Below, in pieces: positions 48,799 through 60,899 of a DNA stretch of 64,000 nucleotides. Origin of the DNA: Patiria pectinifera (taxonomy: Eukaryota; Echinodermata; Asteroidea; Valvatida; Asterinidae); NCBI GenBank assembly GCA_029964075.1, contig CM057135.1, positions 27,517,366 through 27,581,365 of the forward strand, read 5' to 3'. The notes below the pieces were generated by a model that had not been told where the DNA came from, made no database searches, and worked only from the letters and a program-made list of their open reading frames with translations. The position numbers and the translations under genes were made by a program. Numbering within the stretch: position 1 is the stretch's first letter; each line of letters opens with the position of its first letter.

Positions 48799-51700
48799 TT
48801 AGTTGTCAGTAATTGGGCCTGGATTTGCACTGTCGACCTGGTTACCACCATCGCCCCCAAAGGCCGCCCCGGGTGGGGAATACGGGGGCGGGTTAAAGGC
48901 GGGTGCTGCCCCCGGCATGACGTACTGCACCTGCTGCTGCCCCTGGCCAGGAGTGATGAAAGTCACGCCCCCTGCGCCCATCCCGCCCTGGTTGATGTAA
49001 GTGACGCCACCGTGACCTACGCCCGTGTTGCCGATGGCGGCTTGTCTGCTATTTCGCTTCTTCATCTTGCTCTGTCTGTAGCACACGCAGAAGAAGACTA
49101 TTATGAAGCCCAGGATGACCAGGCTGCCAATCACAATGCCTGCAATGGCTGCGGTGCTCAGTACTCCTGTTTTACCTATGAAAATGAAAAAACAAAACAA
49201 AGCATGTATCATTTCCAATAAAATAATAATAATAATTGGACTTTTAGAGCGCCAACTTGCCAAAGGATACCAGGCGCTTATTATTACCCTGCTTTTTGGG
49301 CCAATGAACATTCCAAATACCATCTCAGCTCCCTGGGCAGTATACAGCTCGAGTGCTGCCATTTCGGTGCAGAGCAGCTAAATCAACCACAATAACCATC
49401 TCTGCCCTCGCTCACAGGTACCCATTTACTCCTAGGTGGAGAGAAACAATGTGTGACAAAGTGCCTTGTCCAAGGGCACACGCACAGTAGCCGCAGGCTG
49501 GACTCGAACCCACAACCCACGGAATTACCCGCAGACCGCGAATTCAATGCTCCAGACCACGAGGCCACAGCACTCCACAAAACTCCAGTTACTACATGAC
49601 TATATAGCACGCAGTTTTTTGAAATTATCTTTGTGAAGGGCAAAAACCAACAATCCTGTGAATAACCCAGTACATGTATTAAAAAATCCTGTCAATTGAA
49701 ATGTGTCTTACTTTAAACCAACCGAAGATTTAATTACTTCAAGATTTATGACTCCCAAGGACCAACACATCTGTACTCATTTTTATGGCACGTTCACTCC
49801 GTTCAGGTCCCAAAAACTTGGTCCCATGCGATCAATGAGTAAGGAAACACTCATGAGGAGTGATGGTACCTCTACAATTTCTTTGATTTCACATTATATC
49901 AGTTTCTGTTATGTTGTGGAGTTCTGTGGTCCAATGGTTACGGTGTTTGACTCACTTGCCGCGGTACGTGGGTTCGAACCCGGGGAACACGGTGCTTGTA
50001 TTCTTGGGCAAGACACTTTACTGCAATTACCTCTCTCCTCCCAGGAGTATAAGTGGCCGTCTGTGAAGGTATATAGGAGACCAGATTGCACTGATCTTGA
50101 GCTGCGCGCTGCAGAAACTGGTCTCATGGCCTGATGAACAGGGGTAATAATTGTGAAGTGCTTTGAGACCTTTGGTATAAAGCGCTATATAAGCACTACT
50201 ATATATTATCAAGTTGGCTTTAATCTACTTTGTCAACATTTTATTGCTCAAATTGTTGTGAATTACCTTTTATAACAGTGGACCCTGTGCATCGGCAATG
50301 TAAATCGGGGGCATGCCATAAAAACATTGTTGCCCCCCCCCCCCCAAAAATTGTTAGTCCTGTAAGTGACCGTGGGTTCAACAGACATTGGGTGCCCCCC
50401 CCCCCACTAGCAGGCTCCACTAGCAGGCTATAGCTAAGGACTACAATGCAGGGCTATTTAGGGCAGTATACAGTGACAAGTGGGATGACTTTGCACCTGC
50501 GGATTCACATATGACAGCAGCAAGTTCTGTGTTGAAGAAGCAGTTTTCGTTGTGCCAGTTGTTGCCAACACAGTAGGCAAGGGATGTCTCTGACCCTGAG
50601 CAATGCACATTGTCAAGCAGGGTAGGCATGCCGGATGATCCTGACTTGTACTTGTCTCCGTCTGTGTCACGGGCCTTGTTGGGATCTCCGTACCCCAACT
50701 GGCGGCATACCACCTATTTCATTCAAATTAAAAAAAAAAAAAAGGTGGCATGCATTTTAGGACAAAAATCAAGTATGATTTTTTGTTTTACTAAACTACA
50801 GGAGACAGTAGGCCTATACATGTAAGGTACAAAAACACTATGCACAACTTGTAAGTTTTATTCGCTGAAGAGCCAGTTGCGCAATCGTAGTCAAGACCCC
50901 ACAAGACAACTGCAAGACCATCAAAAGACCATCACAAGACCATCACAAGACCACCACAAAACCACCACAAGACCATCACAAGACCATCACAAGACCACCA
51001 CAAAACCACCACAAGACCATCACAAGACCATCACAAGACCATCATAAAACCACCACAAGACCATCATAAAACCATCACAAGACCATCACAGACCTCCACA
51101 AAACCACCACAAGACCATCACAAGACCATCACAAGACCATCATAAAACCACCACAAGACCATCATAAAACCATCACAAGCCCATCACAAGACCATTACAA
51201 GACCTTCACAAGATCGATCAACCATCACTAGACTCCAGTCTGAAGTCACAAGCTATTCAAAAGAATCGCGCCCTAGTTGTGGCTGGCTTGTGAATGGTCT
51301 TGTGCTTGCTTTGCAATTGGTCTTGTGTCTGGTCTTGTGATGGTCTTGGCTATGCCGAATACTACTCATTTTGAAAACAAACCCATGGCCATTGCAAAAA
51401 GTTTCATAATTTCAAACGCAAGCACAAAATAGTTTAAATTTGAAATCATTAAGTGGTGTATCGCCTGTACATCATGTTCATACATATAAAAACCGTCATT
51501 TTTTTCCCGTCAAAAACAGATTGTCCCTTCCAATTACAACAATGTTCTCAAAATCAGGATGTAGGTTGCAGTTCTGGGAACAGTTATGTACTGCACAAAG
51601 TCTTTAAAATAGCATTATGTCAAAACACAACAATGGTCATTTTGATGAGCCTTAAGGATGGATCTCAAGTTACTTTAGCATCATTTTTTCCCCAGTAATC

Positions 51701-54700
51701 GTCGCAGACCAACCCCCAGTGATGATGTCCAGAGCCTGAGCCTTCATGGTACACCTCGACACGCCCCTCGTACCAGGAGGAACCTCCCATTAAACGGACG
51801 GCATAATCTGCAAATCAAATCACATCAGTCACATTCAATGTAACTCTTTTCGCAGTTCAGTGGTCGCTCACTGTATGAAGTAGTATAGACAATACAATAA
51901 GTGGTAGTTTGTAAATTGGAGGTAAATGGGGAAAAATTTGTGAACTATGATCTTCCTAGGTTTGCTATTTCAGTTAGTAAAGTTATAATTGACAAACTGT
52001 GTTAATTACAAAAGTTTATTGATGACATCTGCATTGTATGTGGCACATTCTGATTCCAACTCTCAAATGGCTTGCAATTAATGTAGTACATGTGGAATCT
52101 CTCAAGGTTGAGGAAATTGAGAAAGAAAAACACCCGGAAAGCTAGAATTGATTCTTTCCTAGCTCATCAATACTATGGTCAAGGTTCGATTCCTGCCCTG
52201 GTCGTGTGGATTTGGTTTTCAGTCCCTATCTGATTTCTTGAAGATATACTTCTTATATTGGGTTGCCTTCTCAGTTTTTTCCACAGGTTTCTTCAGGCTT
52301 GCAAGTTTCAATGCCGCTACATTACCAAAACTTATTAATCATAATAATAACAACAAAAACATATCAATAACAACGGCAACACGTTAGCTAATCATGGTTC
52401 CTAAATGATGGAAACAGGACATAGAGATCATGAGCATTCCTATTACTGCATTCCTCAAAATAAAAATGTATGCCCAAAAAATGCTCAAAAAATACCTGTC
52501 CGAGGGCTGCATGCCAGTGCAAGGAGATTAGTAATTTCACAAGTGGGCCTGTCATCACTCCAGTATTTCGTGCAGCCACTCAAGTCTGCAGCTCCACTGC
52601 AGTCAATATGGTTTACAGTCACCTCGTTGTTGTCGTTATCGGGGAAAGCGTCCCTCGCATTCACCCATCGGGTGACAAATTTGAAGCCCAACGCCCTGCA
52701 GATGTACATGGCTGTAACCTCAGGGATGGTACCATCGTAGCAAACGCCTCCCCACGTACCATCCCTGTACATTTGAACCACCCCTTCATATTTGGAGTTT
52801 AAGGAACTGCCGTCATCTTTAAGGAACTTTACATCCCCATCTGCAAAAGAAGAAGAAAAAGGTCTTGTAATGAACAGTGGTTTTTTTTTGGTACCCTAAA
52901 GATACCAGTTATGTTACTTTACAACCCTAATGGGAATGGGTTCGGAGATTCAAGCCAAACTATACAGGGTGCCGGGTTGGGGGTTGTCTAAACCCCTCCT
53001 CCTTTGTTTATTACATTTCTTTACCCCGGGTGTGCCAAAAAATTGTAAAACTGGTTTCCATTGGGGCCCTGCATACACTAATAATGATTATGCACACGCA
53101 TACTGAAATTTGTATTCTTGTGGAGATATTTCTTTGTTCTCGTGTAGTAAAGTTTTCGAGTTTGAAAGTGAAGTTTGAAAATGCTCTTATTTTAACCAGA
53201 ATTAATTTCCTTGGCTGAAATTTGGACTTACTGTCACTTTTCTAAAACTCTTCCATTTGCGACAGTTCAACCCACCTCGTGGAAATTCCTAGTTTTTGAG
53301 TGAAATCCATATATCTATTTCGTGAAAATCTTGTGGAGACGTATTCATCTATAGAAATTGCCCTTTGGAGACGTATACAATCTTTTGTTCCCTATTGTGT
53401 GCACGTCTCCAGAGGGCACGGTGTATCAGATCACACGTATATAATGCATTATAAACACAATGCAACACAATGAAATAAAATAAAAGCATACAGGGTTATT
53501 GCATGACTACAAATGACTATACACACATGTACAAATACATGTACATTACAAATACAGTACACCACAACAAAATAAAATATAAACATACGAGATTACTGCA
53601 TGATTGTAAAGCAACTATTATAAATATTGTACAACATTACAAAGAAACATATATACAGTTTGAAACGACATCGCTAAGGTGAATTAAGTGGTGAGCTAAA
53701 ATATAAGGTGAATTAAATTTGGGTCTCAAGAAATAGGAAAAATCATGAAGAAGAAGAACTACATATCTGCTTACTGTTCTCCAAAATGAAAATTGCCCAA
53801 TATCCTACCCCCCCCTTCTCCCCCAGCCAAACCTGGATGATCAGCCCCTGCCAAGTTTAATCAATACAGCATGTACCACACTCCCTCTTCTTCACATTTT
53901 CACCCTTGGGCATCAACTTTTTTAAACTTTTACAAAACTATACTGTTTGCTACAGGCCTACCCCAGAGGGTAAAATCATTATTCAACCATTTACAGCCCA
54001 TAGCAGGAGGAAAATTTGTCAGTCCAAAAAAAAAGTTTTTCTTTTTCTTTTTTTGTTTCCTCATTACAGCCATATCAAAACTGTTGGACTGAATCATTTC
54101 CTTAAATTGATCAGTATGCTTGTGCCAAAAAAAGTTGTCATTGTGGAAACTATGATGCGGACAAATAAAAGAACATTGACAGTGTTCTTTCCTTAAAAAA
54201 AGACTGCTTATCAACTCACATGATGTACAGGGTGGCCCCCCCCCCCCCCCCCCCCAAATGCAACCCTAAAACATTTGCTTTAAAAAAAAAAGGACTCAGA
54301 TAAAAGCAGACAGCTTTTTCTTTCAAATACTGGGGAAAAATCATGAAAATAGCCCTTTGGGTTGCTGAGAATATGCCAATTATGTACAAGTTGTCAATTC
54401 TCATCCTGTACACAAATACTTCAAACTGTGAAATATTTTACTGTAGGCCTACTGTGCAATTATTCTTCATTTGTGCAATTTCTTCAGTATTTTGACATAT
54501 TCGTGATCCTGCAAGGGTTTAGAATAGGACTAGAAAGGATGAGATACCTGTTCAGGTGGAAAGTAAAAGGTATTTCGATCAAATTCATTTGCACTCTTGT
54601 CATATTATATGTGCTGTGTTGTTTGTAAGGTCATGCACAAATAGGTACAGTGAAAATCCCTTACTGTGGTATTTTTTTGTGTACAGGATGAAAAATGACT

Positions 54701-55027
54701 ACTTTTAGATAATTGGCATTTTCTCAGCAACCCAAAGTGCTATTTTCATGAATGTTCATTATTTGAATGAAATAAAGCTCTCCGCTAAAATCTGATACCC
54801 AAAACATAAAAATCCACCGATCCCTTTTTATTTAAAGGCAAATGTTTTAGGGTTGCATTTGTTTTTGGTCACCCTGTATAACAAAGTCTAAAACAAAAGA
54901 AACAATAAATTTATAGAATAACAAATAAGAAATATGAATAAATGCAACACTTACCCTTATAACCGTAAACTGACGTTATACTTGCTACAAGAAATATCAA
55001 CACCAATTGTGAAATTGACGTTGCCAT
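48799..55027 (-). CDS. Two-SRCR-domain transmembrane receptor with PPPY tail
   Basis: Five coding exons on the minus strand: 54955-55027, 52496-52840, 51674-51807, 50497-50713 and 48799-49175, giving 381 aa with matching phases. Exon 1 is a signal peptide ([20 protein letters not shown]). Exon 2 is a whole SRCR domain ([29 protein letters not shown]). Exons 3 and 4 make the second SRCR ([38 protein letters not shown]). Exon 5 has a short stalk, a membrane segment ([20 protein letters not shown]), a basic stop-transfer, a Gly/Gln-rich tail and NPPPYSPPG, a WW-domain ligand. SRCR receptors are greatly expanded in echinoderms and are often linked to immune recognition; the ligand here cannot be inferred. 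Introns hold SINEs, two MITEs and an 11-bp minisatellite. Confidence 0.88.
49223..49580 (-). repeat. tRNA-derived SINE (SRCR gene intron 4)
   Basis: On the minus strand GTGGCCTCGTGGTCTGGAGC gives box A and GTGGGTTCGAGTCC box B, then CCACCTAGGAGTAAATGGGT and an (AAT)n-like tail near 49225. It is oriented opposite to the next SINE at 49915. Confidence 0.75.
49915..50205 (+). repeat. tRNA-derived SINE (SRCR gene intron 4)
   Basis: Box A TGTGGTCCAATGGTTACGG and box B GTGGGTTCGAACCC are well kept, followed by TTGGGCAAGACACTTTACTG, CTCCCAGGAGTATAAGTGG and a 3' segment GTATAAAGCGCTATATAAGC. It is the best-preserved copy in the window. Confidence 0.8.
50905..51225 (+). repeat. 11-bp minisatellite upstream of SRCR exon 4
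   Basis: About 29 units of AAGACCATCAC and AAAACCACCAC variants lie in SRCR intron 3. A short run in the opposite sense follows at 51284-51350 (GTCTTGTGATGGTCTTGG). The unit is the reverse complement of the FANCB intron 7 unit with one base changed. Confidence 0.93.
53117..53415. mobile_element. CCTTGTGGAGAC MITE, copy 2 (in SRCR gene intron 1)
   Basis: An inverse-orientation copy of the element at 21404, of the same length. The left end CTTGTGGAGAT and right end GTCTCCAGAGG are slightly decayed. It shares CCATATATCTATTTCGTG and CGACAGTTCAACCCACC with copy 1 on the opposite strand. Confidence 0.75.
54228..54876. mobile_element. TA-type foldback element (649 bp, in SRCR gene intron 1)
   Basis: TA flanks both sides (54226-54227 and 54877-54878), with ends CAGGGTGGCC and GGTCACCCTG. 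Subterminal AAATGCAACCCTAAAACATT is mirrored near the right end, and a second inverted pair includes TTGGGTTGCTGAGAAT. The poly-C run after the left end has no G-run partner, so it is a later expansion or a sequencing artefact. Confidence 0.8.
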
Positions 55028-57039
55028 TTTGTTCAGTTGAACAAGTACAGCAATTTACAAACAGTTTTTCACCCAGCAGAGCCGAATATCCTCCAGAAGA
55101 TTACAGAGATTCACAGATATTTAGAAATTGCACTATGGGCCTGAAGCATGTCGTTTAGATTGCAGTGTCTTCCTTGTACCATGGTACAAAAAAGTACCAA
55201 TTGTCGATAACGCCTTTTGTTAATATGTTAATAATTAATCAAAGTGCTGTATTTTTAGTTCAGTTTTTGAGACCCCTTTCCAATATTAACTGCAATTCGC
55301 CCCATTTGGTTTGTACTCAAATTATGGAAAGGATTGTTAATGGATAACTATAAAACTGATGTTGAGGTTCAGCCTGACATAGCAACAACTGACTGTGTAA
55401 ACAATTGTTAAGTTGAATGACAATCACAAAACAAAAATTTCAAAGGTAGAGACAGTGATCTGGTCAGTGTGCTTCTTAGTAAATCTGTCGATAGTGTCTG
55501 TAACATTAATTGGTTACTGGGAAGTGTCAGTTTGTGTATGAAGACACAAGCCCCAGTAACTGGACAAAGATCAAAGTTCAGAAGAAAACATTGGCATTTG
55601 CTTTTTTAGCCAACACAAAACTAATGAAATTTTCCTGAGAAGTGCACAATTGTTGTCTTTTGAGGTTGGCTGCACCCACCAGTGGCAACAAAGCAAAAAG
55701 AACAGTCAATTTCTATAAGATATTAACTCCCATAGTTCTCAGAATGGGTTAAGAAGAGGATTGCTTGTCCTAAATATCATCCTGAACTTCACTTGGAATT
55801 TATTGAAAACTTACAGCAATACAAGTTTTCAGAGATTGTTTGAGATACTTACATTTATTGGTTAATCGAAATGAATTTCTAGACCTGTATGTAAGTGGGT
55901 TTGGTTTTTAGTATTAATTACCGAAAGCTAATAAATGTATTCTTATTCCTTGTATTTTTTAACAGATTTGTCTTGGTGCATCATCTGACAGAAGTAGGGC
56001 AGAAATTATCGGAGAAGTCTCCCAGTTGTGTTTGAGACAGACCTCTACCAGATCAGTTCTTGCATCTGATTGACATGTAAGGGGACTTCAACTTCTGTTG
56101 AATTTAAAGTAATGTCAGAAATTAGGAGGAAGTGTCATGTGTTTATATGTTGGTGGTTTTTTTTCAGGCACAAGGTTATTATAATCACAAGCATATTGCA
56201 CAAAGTTTTAAATTTTACTGATTTTATATTTTATCATTGTTGCTTCATGGATGTTTTATTTTAGGTTTTTTATTTTGTAAAACCCTGTAAAGTAAGCAGG
56301 TTTTTTTTTTATAAATGGCGACATGACTTGGTGCAAAAGATCCTTAACGAAATAACTATCTAAAATGGGGCAGTTTTAAGTGTTTAAACCAGTCCTCCAT
56401 GAGTGTAACTGTTTAGTGTGGTTGGTAAACAAATACAATTTACATTTAATAGAAAATCCTAGCAGTTTCAACTTTAGGCATGATTTTCTCGGGTAGGCCT
56501 GAGAAACAGGCCGATGAGAAACTGTTTCTAGAAACAGGGATCTAGAAACAGGTTCCACTTTTCCCCCTAAAATTTCCCTCTCCTCTTAATTGATTTGAAG
56601 ATAAAACAAGCTTTCTTCTAGCCCATGCACCCTTCCTGAAGTCATATGGGATCATCTGCATTTATCACAAAAGTAAGCTACTGAATTATTATCAAAAAGC
56701 TTACTTGGATTAAAGATCGAACTGGTACTAAACACCCCGTGAAGTTATTCTGCCTGGCTTGTTGTCATTTAGGCCTAGATGAAATCAAGAAAATGAAGGT
56801 GATTTCCAATGATCAGCCAATTGGCTTATTTTTGGACAAAAGGAGTGCTATTGACAAAAATCGAGCCACCGTGGTCAAAAGATTGTGCATGCTTTATCAC
56901 CTTTTTTTTCTGCAAAAGTGTATTATCCACTGAGCTGAAAATTCAACAGGTTGGGCTTTGAACAGTTCTCTTGGGATTTTGAGTGGTTGTTATTATTGGA
57001 AATGTACACATTACATGAAAAACAAATTATCCTATGCCT
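55028..57039. other. Intergenic upstream of the SRCR gene
   Basis: No gene is recognised. A perfect 16-bp palindrome, TTGTACCATGGTACAA, is at 55174-55189, about 150 bp upstream of the SRCR start codon, where a promoter element could lie. The rest is AT-rich and unremarkable. Confidence 0.4.
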
Positions 57040-57043
57040 TTAA

Positions 57044-57568
57044 AGGGAATGTACAACATTTGCTTTTGCTGCAATTTTCAGAAATAAATGGATTTGGAGG
57101 ATTAGTATGTTATAGCAAATATTGTTAAAATGCCTTTTTTCACGTTTGGGCTTGTAGATGCTGGAAAAACCAAGAAAACCAAGCATGTTCTTGCAGTCTG
57201 GCTCCCTGACCCCACTTATGATGAAACGGAGCAATTTATAGACTTTAGGGAATTGTAATGTAGGCCTAATGTCAGAGAATCAGTCTAGCAGGCCTGTACC
57301 TCTTCACAGGTGTGTGTAATCAATTGCAAAGAAAATGTAGAATAACTAATTATGAAAAAGTAGGAGCAGTTTTTGAAAATAAGTTTCTCCAACGCTGGTC
57401 GGCCGACCAGCGTTGGAAAAAATACAGGTTTTCTTGAAAATGTCAGCACACCAGGAGCTACAACTTTACAGGATGCTTTAGACTGTCATTCCCTAACAAT
57501 CCAGTAAGATATTTCGTGATAATTTGATCATTTCGTTTTTTGAAGTTTGCAAATGTTGTATCTTCCCT
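57044..57568 (-). mobile_element. TTAA-type MITE, copy D (525 bp)
   Basis: TTAA flanks both sides (57040-57043 and 57569-57572). It has AGGGAATGTACAACATTTGC at one end and CAAATGTTGTATCTTCCCT at the other. It contains a perfect 30-bp palindrome at 57388-57417 centred on CGGCCG. It has the same orientation as copy C and no coding capacity. Confidence 0.9.
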
Positions 57569-57572
57569 TTAA

Positions 57573-59837
57573 CTGTTCAAACTTGTTTGTCTTTAATTTC
57601 ACAGGCACAACTTGGCGATTCATAAGAACCCAGCTGTACAATGAAGTGGTCCATATAGACTTCAACAAATCCCTGGTAGGCTTGGAAATAAATTGTAAAT
57701 CCTGGGAAATAAATCTATACAAAAAACACCAGAGTGTTTTAAAACACAACTTGTCAAAAAGACATTTAATCTTTCCTCTCTTTTTTTTTGCAACAACCTG
57801 AAAATCTGTATAATACGAAGAGCCACTCACCAAATCAATATTTTTCACCCTTCCCCTTTCGCAGACTGGTTCTACATTTTAATGCCACACTTTCAGCATT
57901 GACAAGCAGTTTATACTAGTTGTTCCAAAAGCTTGAAGATTATGTGAGAAGTGTATGGATTTTTTTGTCCCTTTTTTTATTCCATAGAAATGAGATTATT
58001 ATGCAAGAATAAATATTTCCAGGCACTTTTGCCAAGTCATGAGTTTTTCTAGTGATAATTTTTCCTTTCTAATTGTCTATTGTGTTATTTTTTTCTTCTC
58101 ATTTCTCATTTATTTTATCAGTGATTTATGTTGATGATAGTCAACTTTATGTTAACTTGTAGATAAATGCACTGAATTTTCCTGTGAATGTACCAGTGTT
58201 TATGTTGTTTTAAGTAAGAAGTTTATTTCATTGAGTTTTTCTTTACGAATTGAGGTTTTATTTCAATTTTTTAAAGTTGTTTTATGCAATTATTTTGTTT
58301 TATTTCAACTCTGGTTGGTGAGTTGTTCATTCAATAAGTTTTTCAGTTTTTGATAAATGTTTTGATGTGACCTGAAACACCAGGAAAAAAAGAAATAACC
58401 CCCTTCCCCATTTTGTTGTTGTTTTTGTTGTTGTTGCAATGGAACCAAATAGCCCCTGATCAACACAAATGTAATCAGTTTTATTAGGGGAGATACGTTT
58501 ATCAAGTTTAGTGTCTCTAAAGTTCATAAGAAGGGGGCGCTGTTTTTATTTCTTAGAAACAAAACTTTTTATGCGCCACCGATCGATCGCACTCGCACAG
58601 ACCACTATGTAGTTACAGCGCCCTCTCTAAAGTTCTTCCGATATAAATAATGGTTCCGTATTATTTGAGTAGCGCCCTCTGCCCACTATTGAACTTTAGA
58701 AAAGCTGACGCAGCATTTAGTGCTTTGGCAGGCAAAAATCATTTTCTACAGTCTACTTTTATTTGTAGTTTTGTTGGTGGGGACTCGGGGGGGGGGGAAC
58801 TGGAACGGCGAAGCGTTGTTCTCGCCCCCCCCCCAAAAAAAGAAAGAAAAAAACGGCCGTTGTAGAGAATAACTTTTCAAGGCTTCAACGAGAGCATTTT
58901 TGGGGGGTTGTAGTCTACGTTTGTATACCAACCGCACGCATCCTTGATCCGTTAACATTTCGTAGTAGAGGGGTTGGGCCCAAGGAGAAAATATTGATGA
59001 CGATCGTTCCCAATAAACTATTTTTTTTTATTACATCACATCAAAGTGAATAAAAAAAAATTGCTCGGCAATCACTGGCGCACTCGTATACAAAATGTAA
59101 AGCCAGCACCGCAAAAGAATATTTTGTAGGACATTGACGTCGACAGGATTATTTCTGTTCCGGCTGAATCACGATCGTGCTGCTGAAAACCCTCAAAAGG
59201 GAAATATAAAGATTGCTATATTTGTTAAGGGAATCATAATTTGTACAAATTTGTTGTCCCCCAACAGTATGTTTGGTATCATCAAGCCCACCAAATATTT
59301 TAAAGATGTTTTAATAATTTTGTTTAGGGGGATGAGAATACGTTAGCCCTTTCTCTATGGTTTGAGAATCGGACAATCACGCGTTCAGAGAGTCACGGTC
59401 GAGCTGTTTACGGGGATATTCCTTAGACTAAGAACACATGTGAGCAACCTCAAAAATAAACGCTAGAAAATACTCTTTTTTAGAACATTTTCCGATAAAG
59501 ACATAAACGTTTGTGTACTTTCGTTTTTGTTTTTGCGTCCTAATTATTTTCAAACAAATTGAGACGCCGAACAACTTCCAGTAAAGTATTGAAACGACGT
59601 CAATCGCAAGAACACCGTTTACACAATGTAGACAACTATCCTGCTGATATAATGATACAATCTTTGAAAATGTCATGATAACAATAAGTGCCAGCATATG
59701 TTAACAGATCTGGCCAACAACTTGAAATCATGTTCCAACTTGCTCAGGCCAATTAACAGAGTGATGCAAGATTTAATTTGTTGCAGTAAGAATTCGGGAT
59801 TTTTATTCTCATTCTGACGAAATATATGCAGGGGAAA
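57573..59837. other. Intergenic, no gene recognised
   Basis: No exon is supported. Three GCGCCCTC-type motifs cluster at about 58533-58545, 58617-58627 and 58671-58681, and G-run and C-run tracts lie at about 58786 and 58826. The remainder is AT-rich. Confidence 0.4.
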
Positions 59838-59839
59838 TA

Positions 59840-60533
59840 CGGGGTGGGTCCCAAAAAGCGGAACCCAAACCCCAAAAATGTCATTTCATATTCAACAAAA
59901 ATATGTAGCACCAAAAATAATAATGACTGGAAAGCCAATTTAATATGCTACTTTTAGATGGCAAAATTACTTAAATTGCTCAATCCGTTCAAAGAATATC
60001 ACTATTAAAACACAATGATCCTAAAACCTCTTTTGTCCAAAATGCGATTTCAAGAATCGTCGTCACGACTGTCTTCAAACATCACCAGCGATGAAACCTC
60101 AGTTTAAAAGTTAAAAAATATTCAACATAGTCCATTTGAAGGCCTGTCTTTAAAAAAGTGGATTTTATAATCATATCGTTTGCCTACAGGGTTGTTAATA
60201 AAGATATTGTGTACTACAGTTGTTGACAGTTGTTGAAACAAAATTGTTCTGTCACAGAACATTTCACTTCTGTGTCATTTTCTTTGTTGTTCCAAACAGT
60301 CAGAATACAGAATTTATTGCTTTTTTGGACGAAAGAGGTTTTAGGGTCACTGCGTTTAAATGGTGGCATTCTTTTAACGGATTGAGCAATTTCAGCATTT
60401 TTGTTCATCTAAAAGTAGCTTATGAAATGGTTTGTTTTCCAGTCATTATTATTTTTGGTGCTACATATTTTTAAAAATATGAATTACGAAATATATTTTT
60501 GGGGTTTGGGTTCCGCTTTTTTGACTAGCCCTG
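59840..60533. mobile_element. TA-type foldback element (694 bp)
   Basis: TA flanks both sides (59838-59839 and 60534-60535). The left end is CGGGGTGGGTCCCAAAAAGC and the right end inverse is CAGGGCTAGTCAAAAAAGC. The arms of ~230 bp share AGCGGAACCCAAACCCC, CTACTTTTAGATG and ATTGCTCAATCCGTT in inverse orientation. There is no coding signal. Confidence 0.75.
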
Positions 60534-60899
60534 TATGGCCGGCGGGCATAAATGACGCTTGTGTGGTGCATGCAATGCTTAACAGCATTTCTGGGATTTT
60601 TTCTCATAAAAAAATCCCAGTAAAAAGTATTGCCGACTCAATTCAAAACTATGAATTTGCGTTTTTATAATGATGTGGCAACTTCCGTAAATAATATTTT
60701 CATGTACAAGTCTCTGCTATGAGCCAATGCAACACAATTTCCCTATTTTCTGGCGAGAGATGATGTCATTCGGGGGAAAAGATCCGGCTACACACTCGCA
60801 AACTTTCATTTCGAAAAACTCATTAATAATATTCCACCAGGGCGGAGCTTATCTACGAAAAAAAGAAGAAGAAACTTACGGACGGATGGAAGAACGTCA

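Noticed and set aside
50905-51225. CRISPR array
   Set aside because: The repeats are 11 bp, contiguous and without unique spacers, in a eukaryotic intron.
54238-54256. Long poly-C run as a functional element
   Set aside because: Homopolymer runs of C or G here and at 10814, 28490, 50332 and 58787 may be replication slippage or sequencing error; nothing nearby gives them a role.
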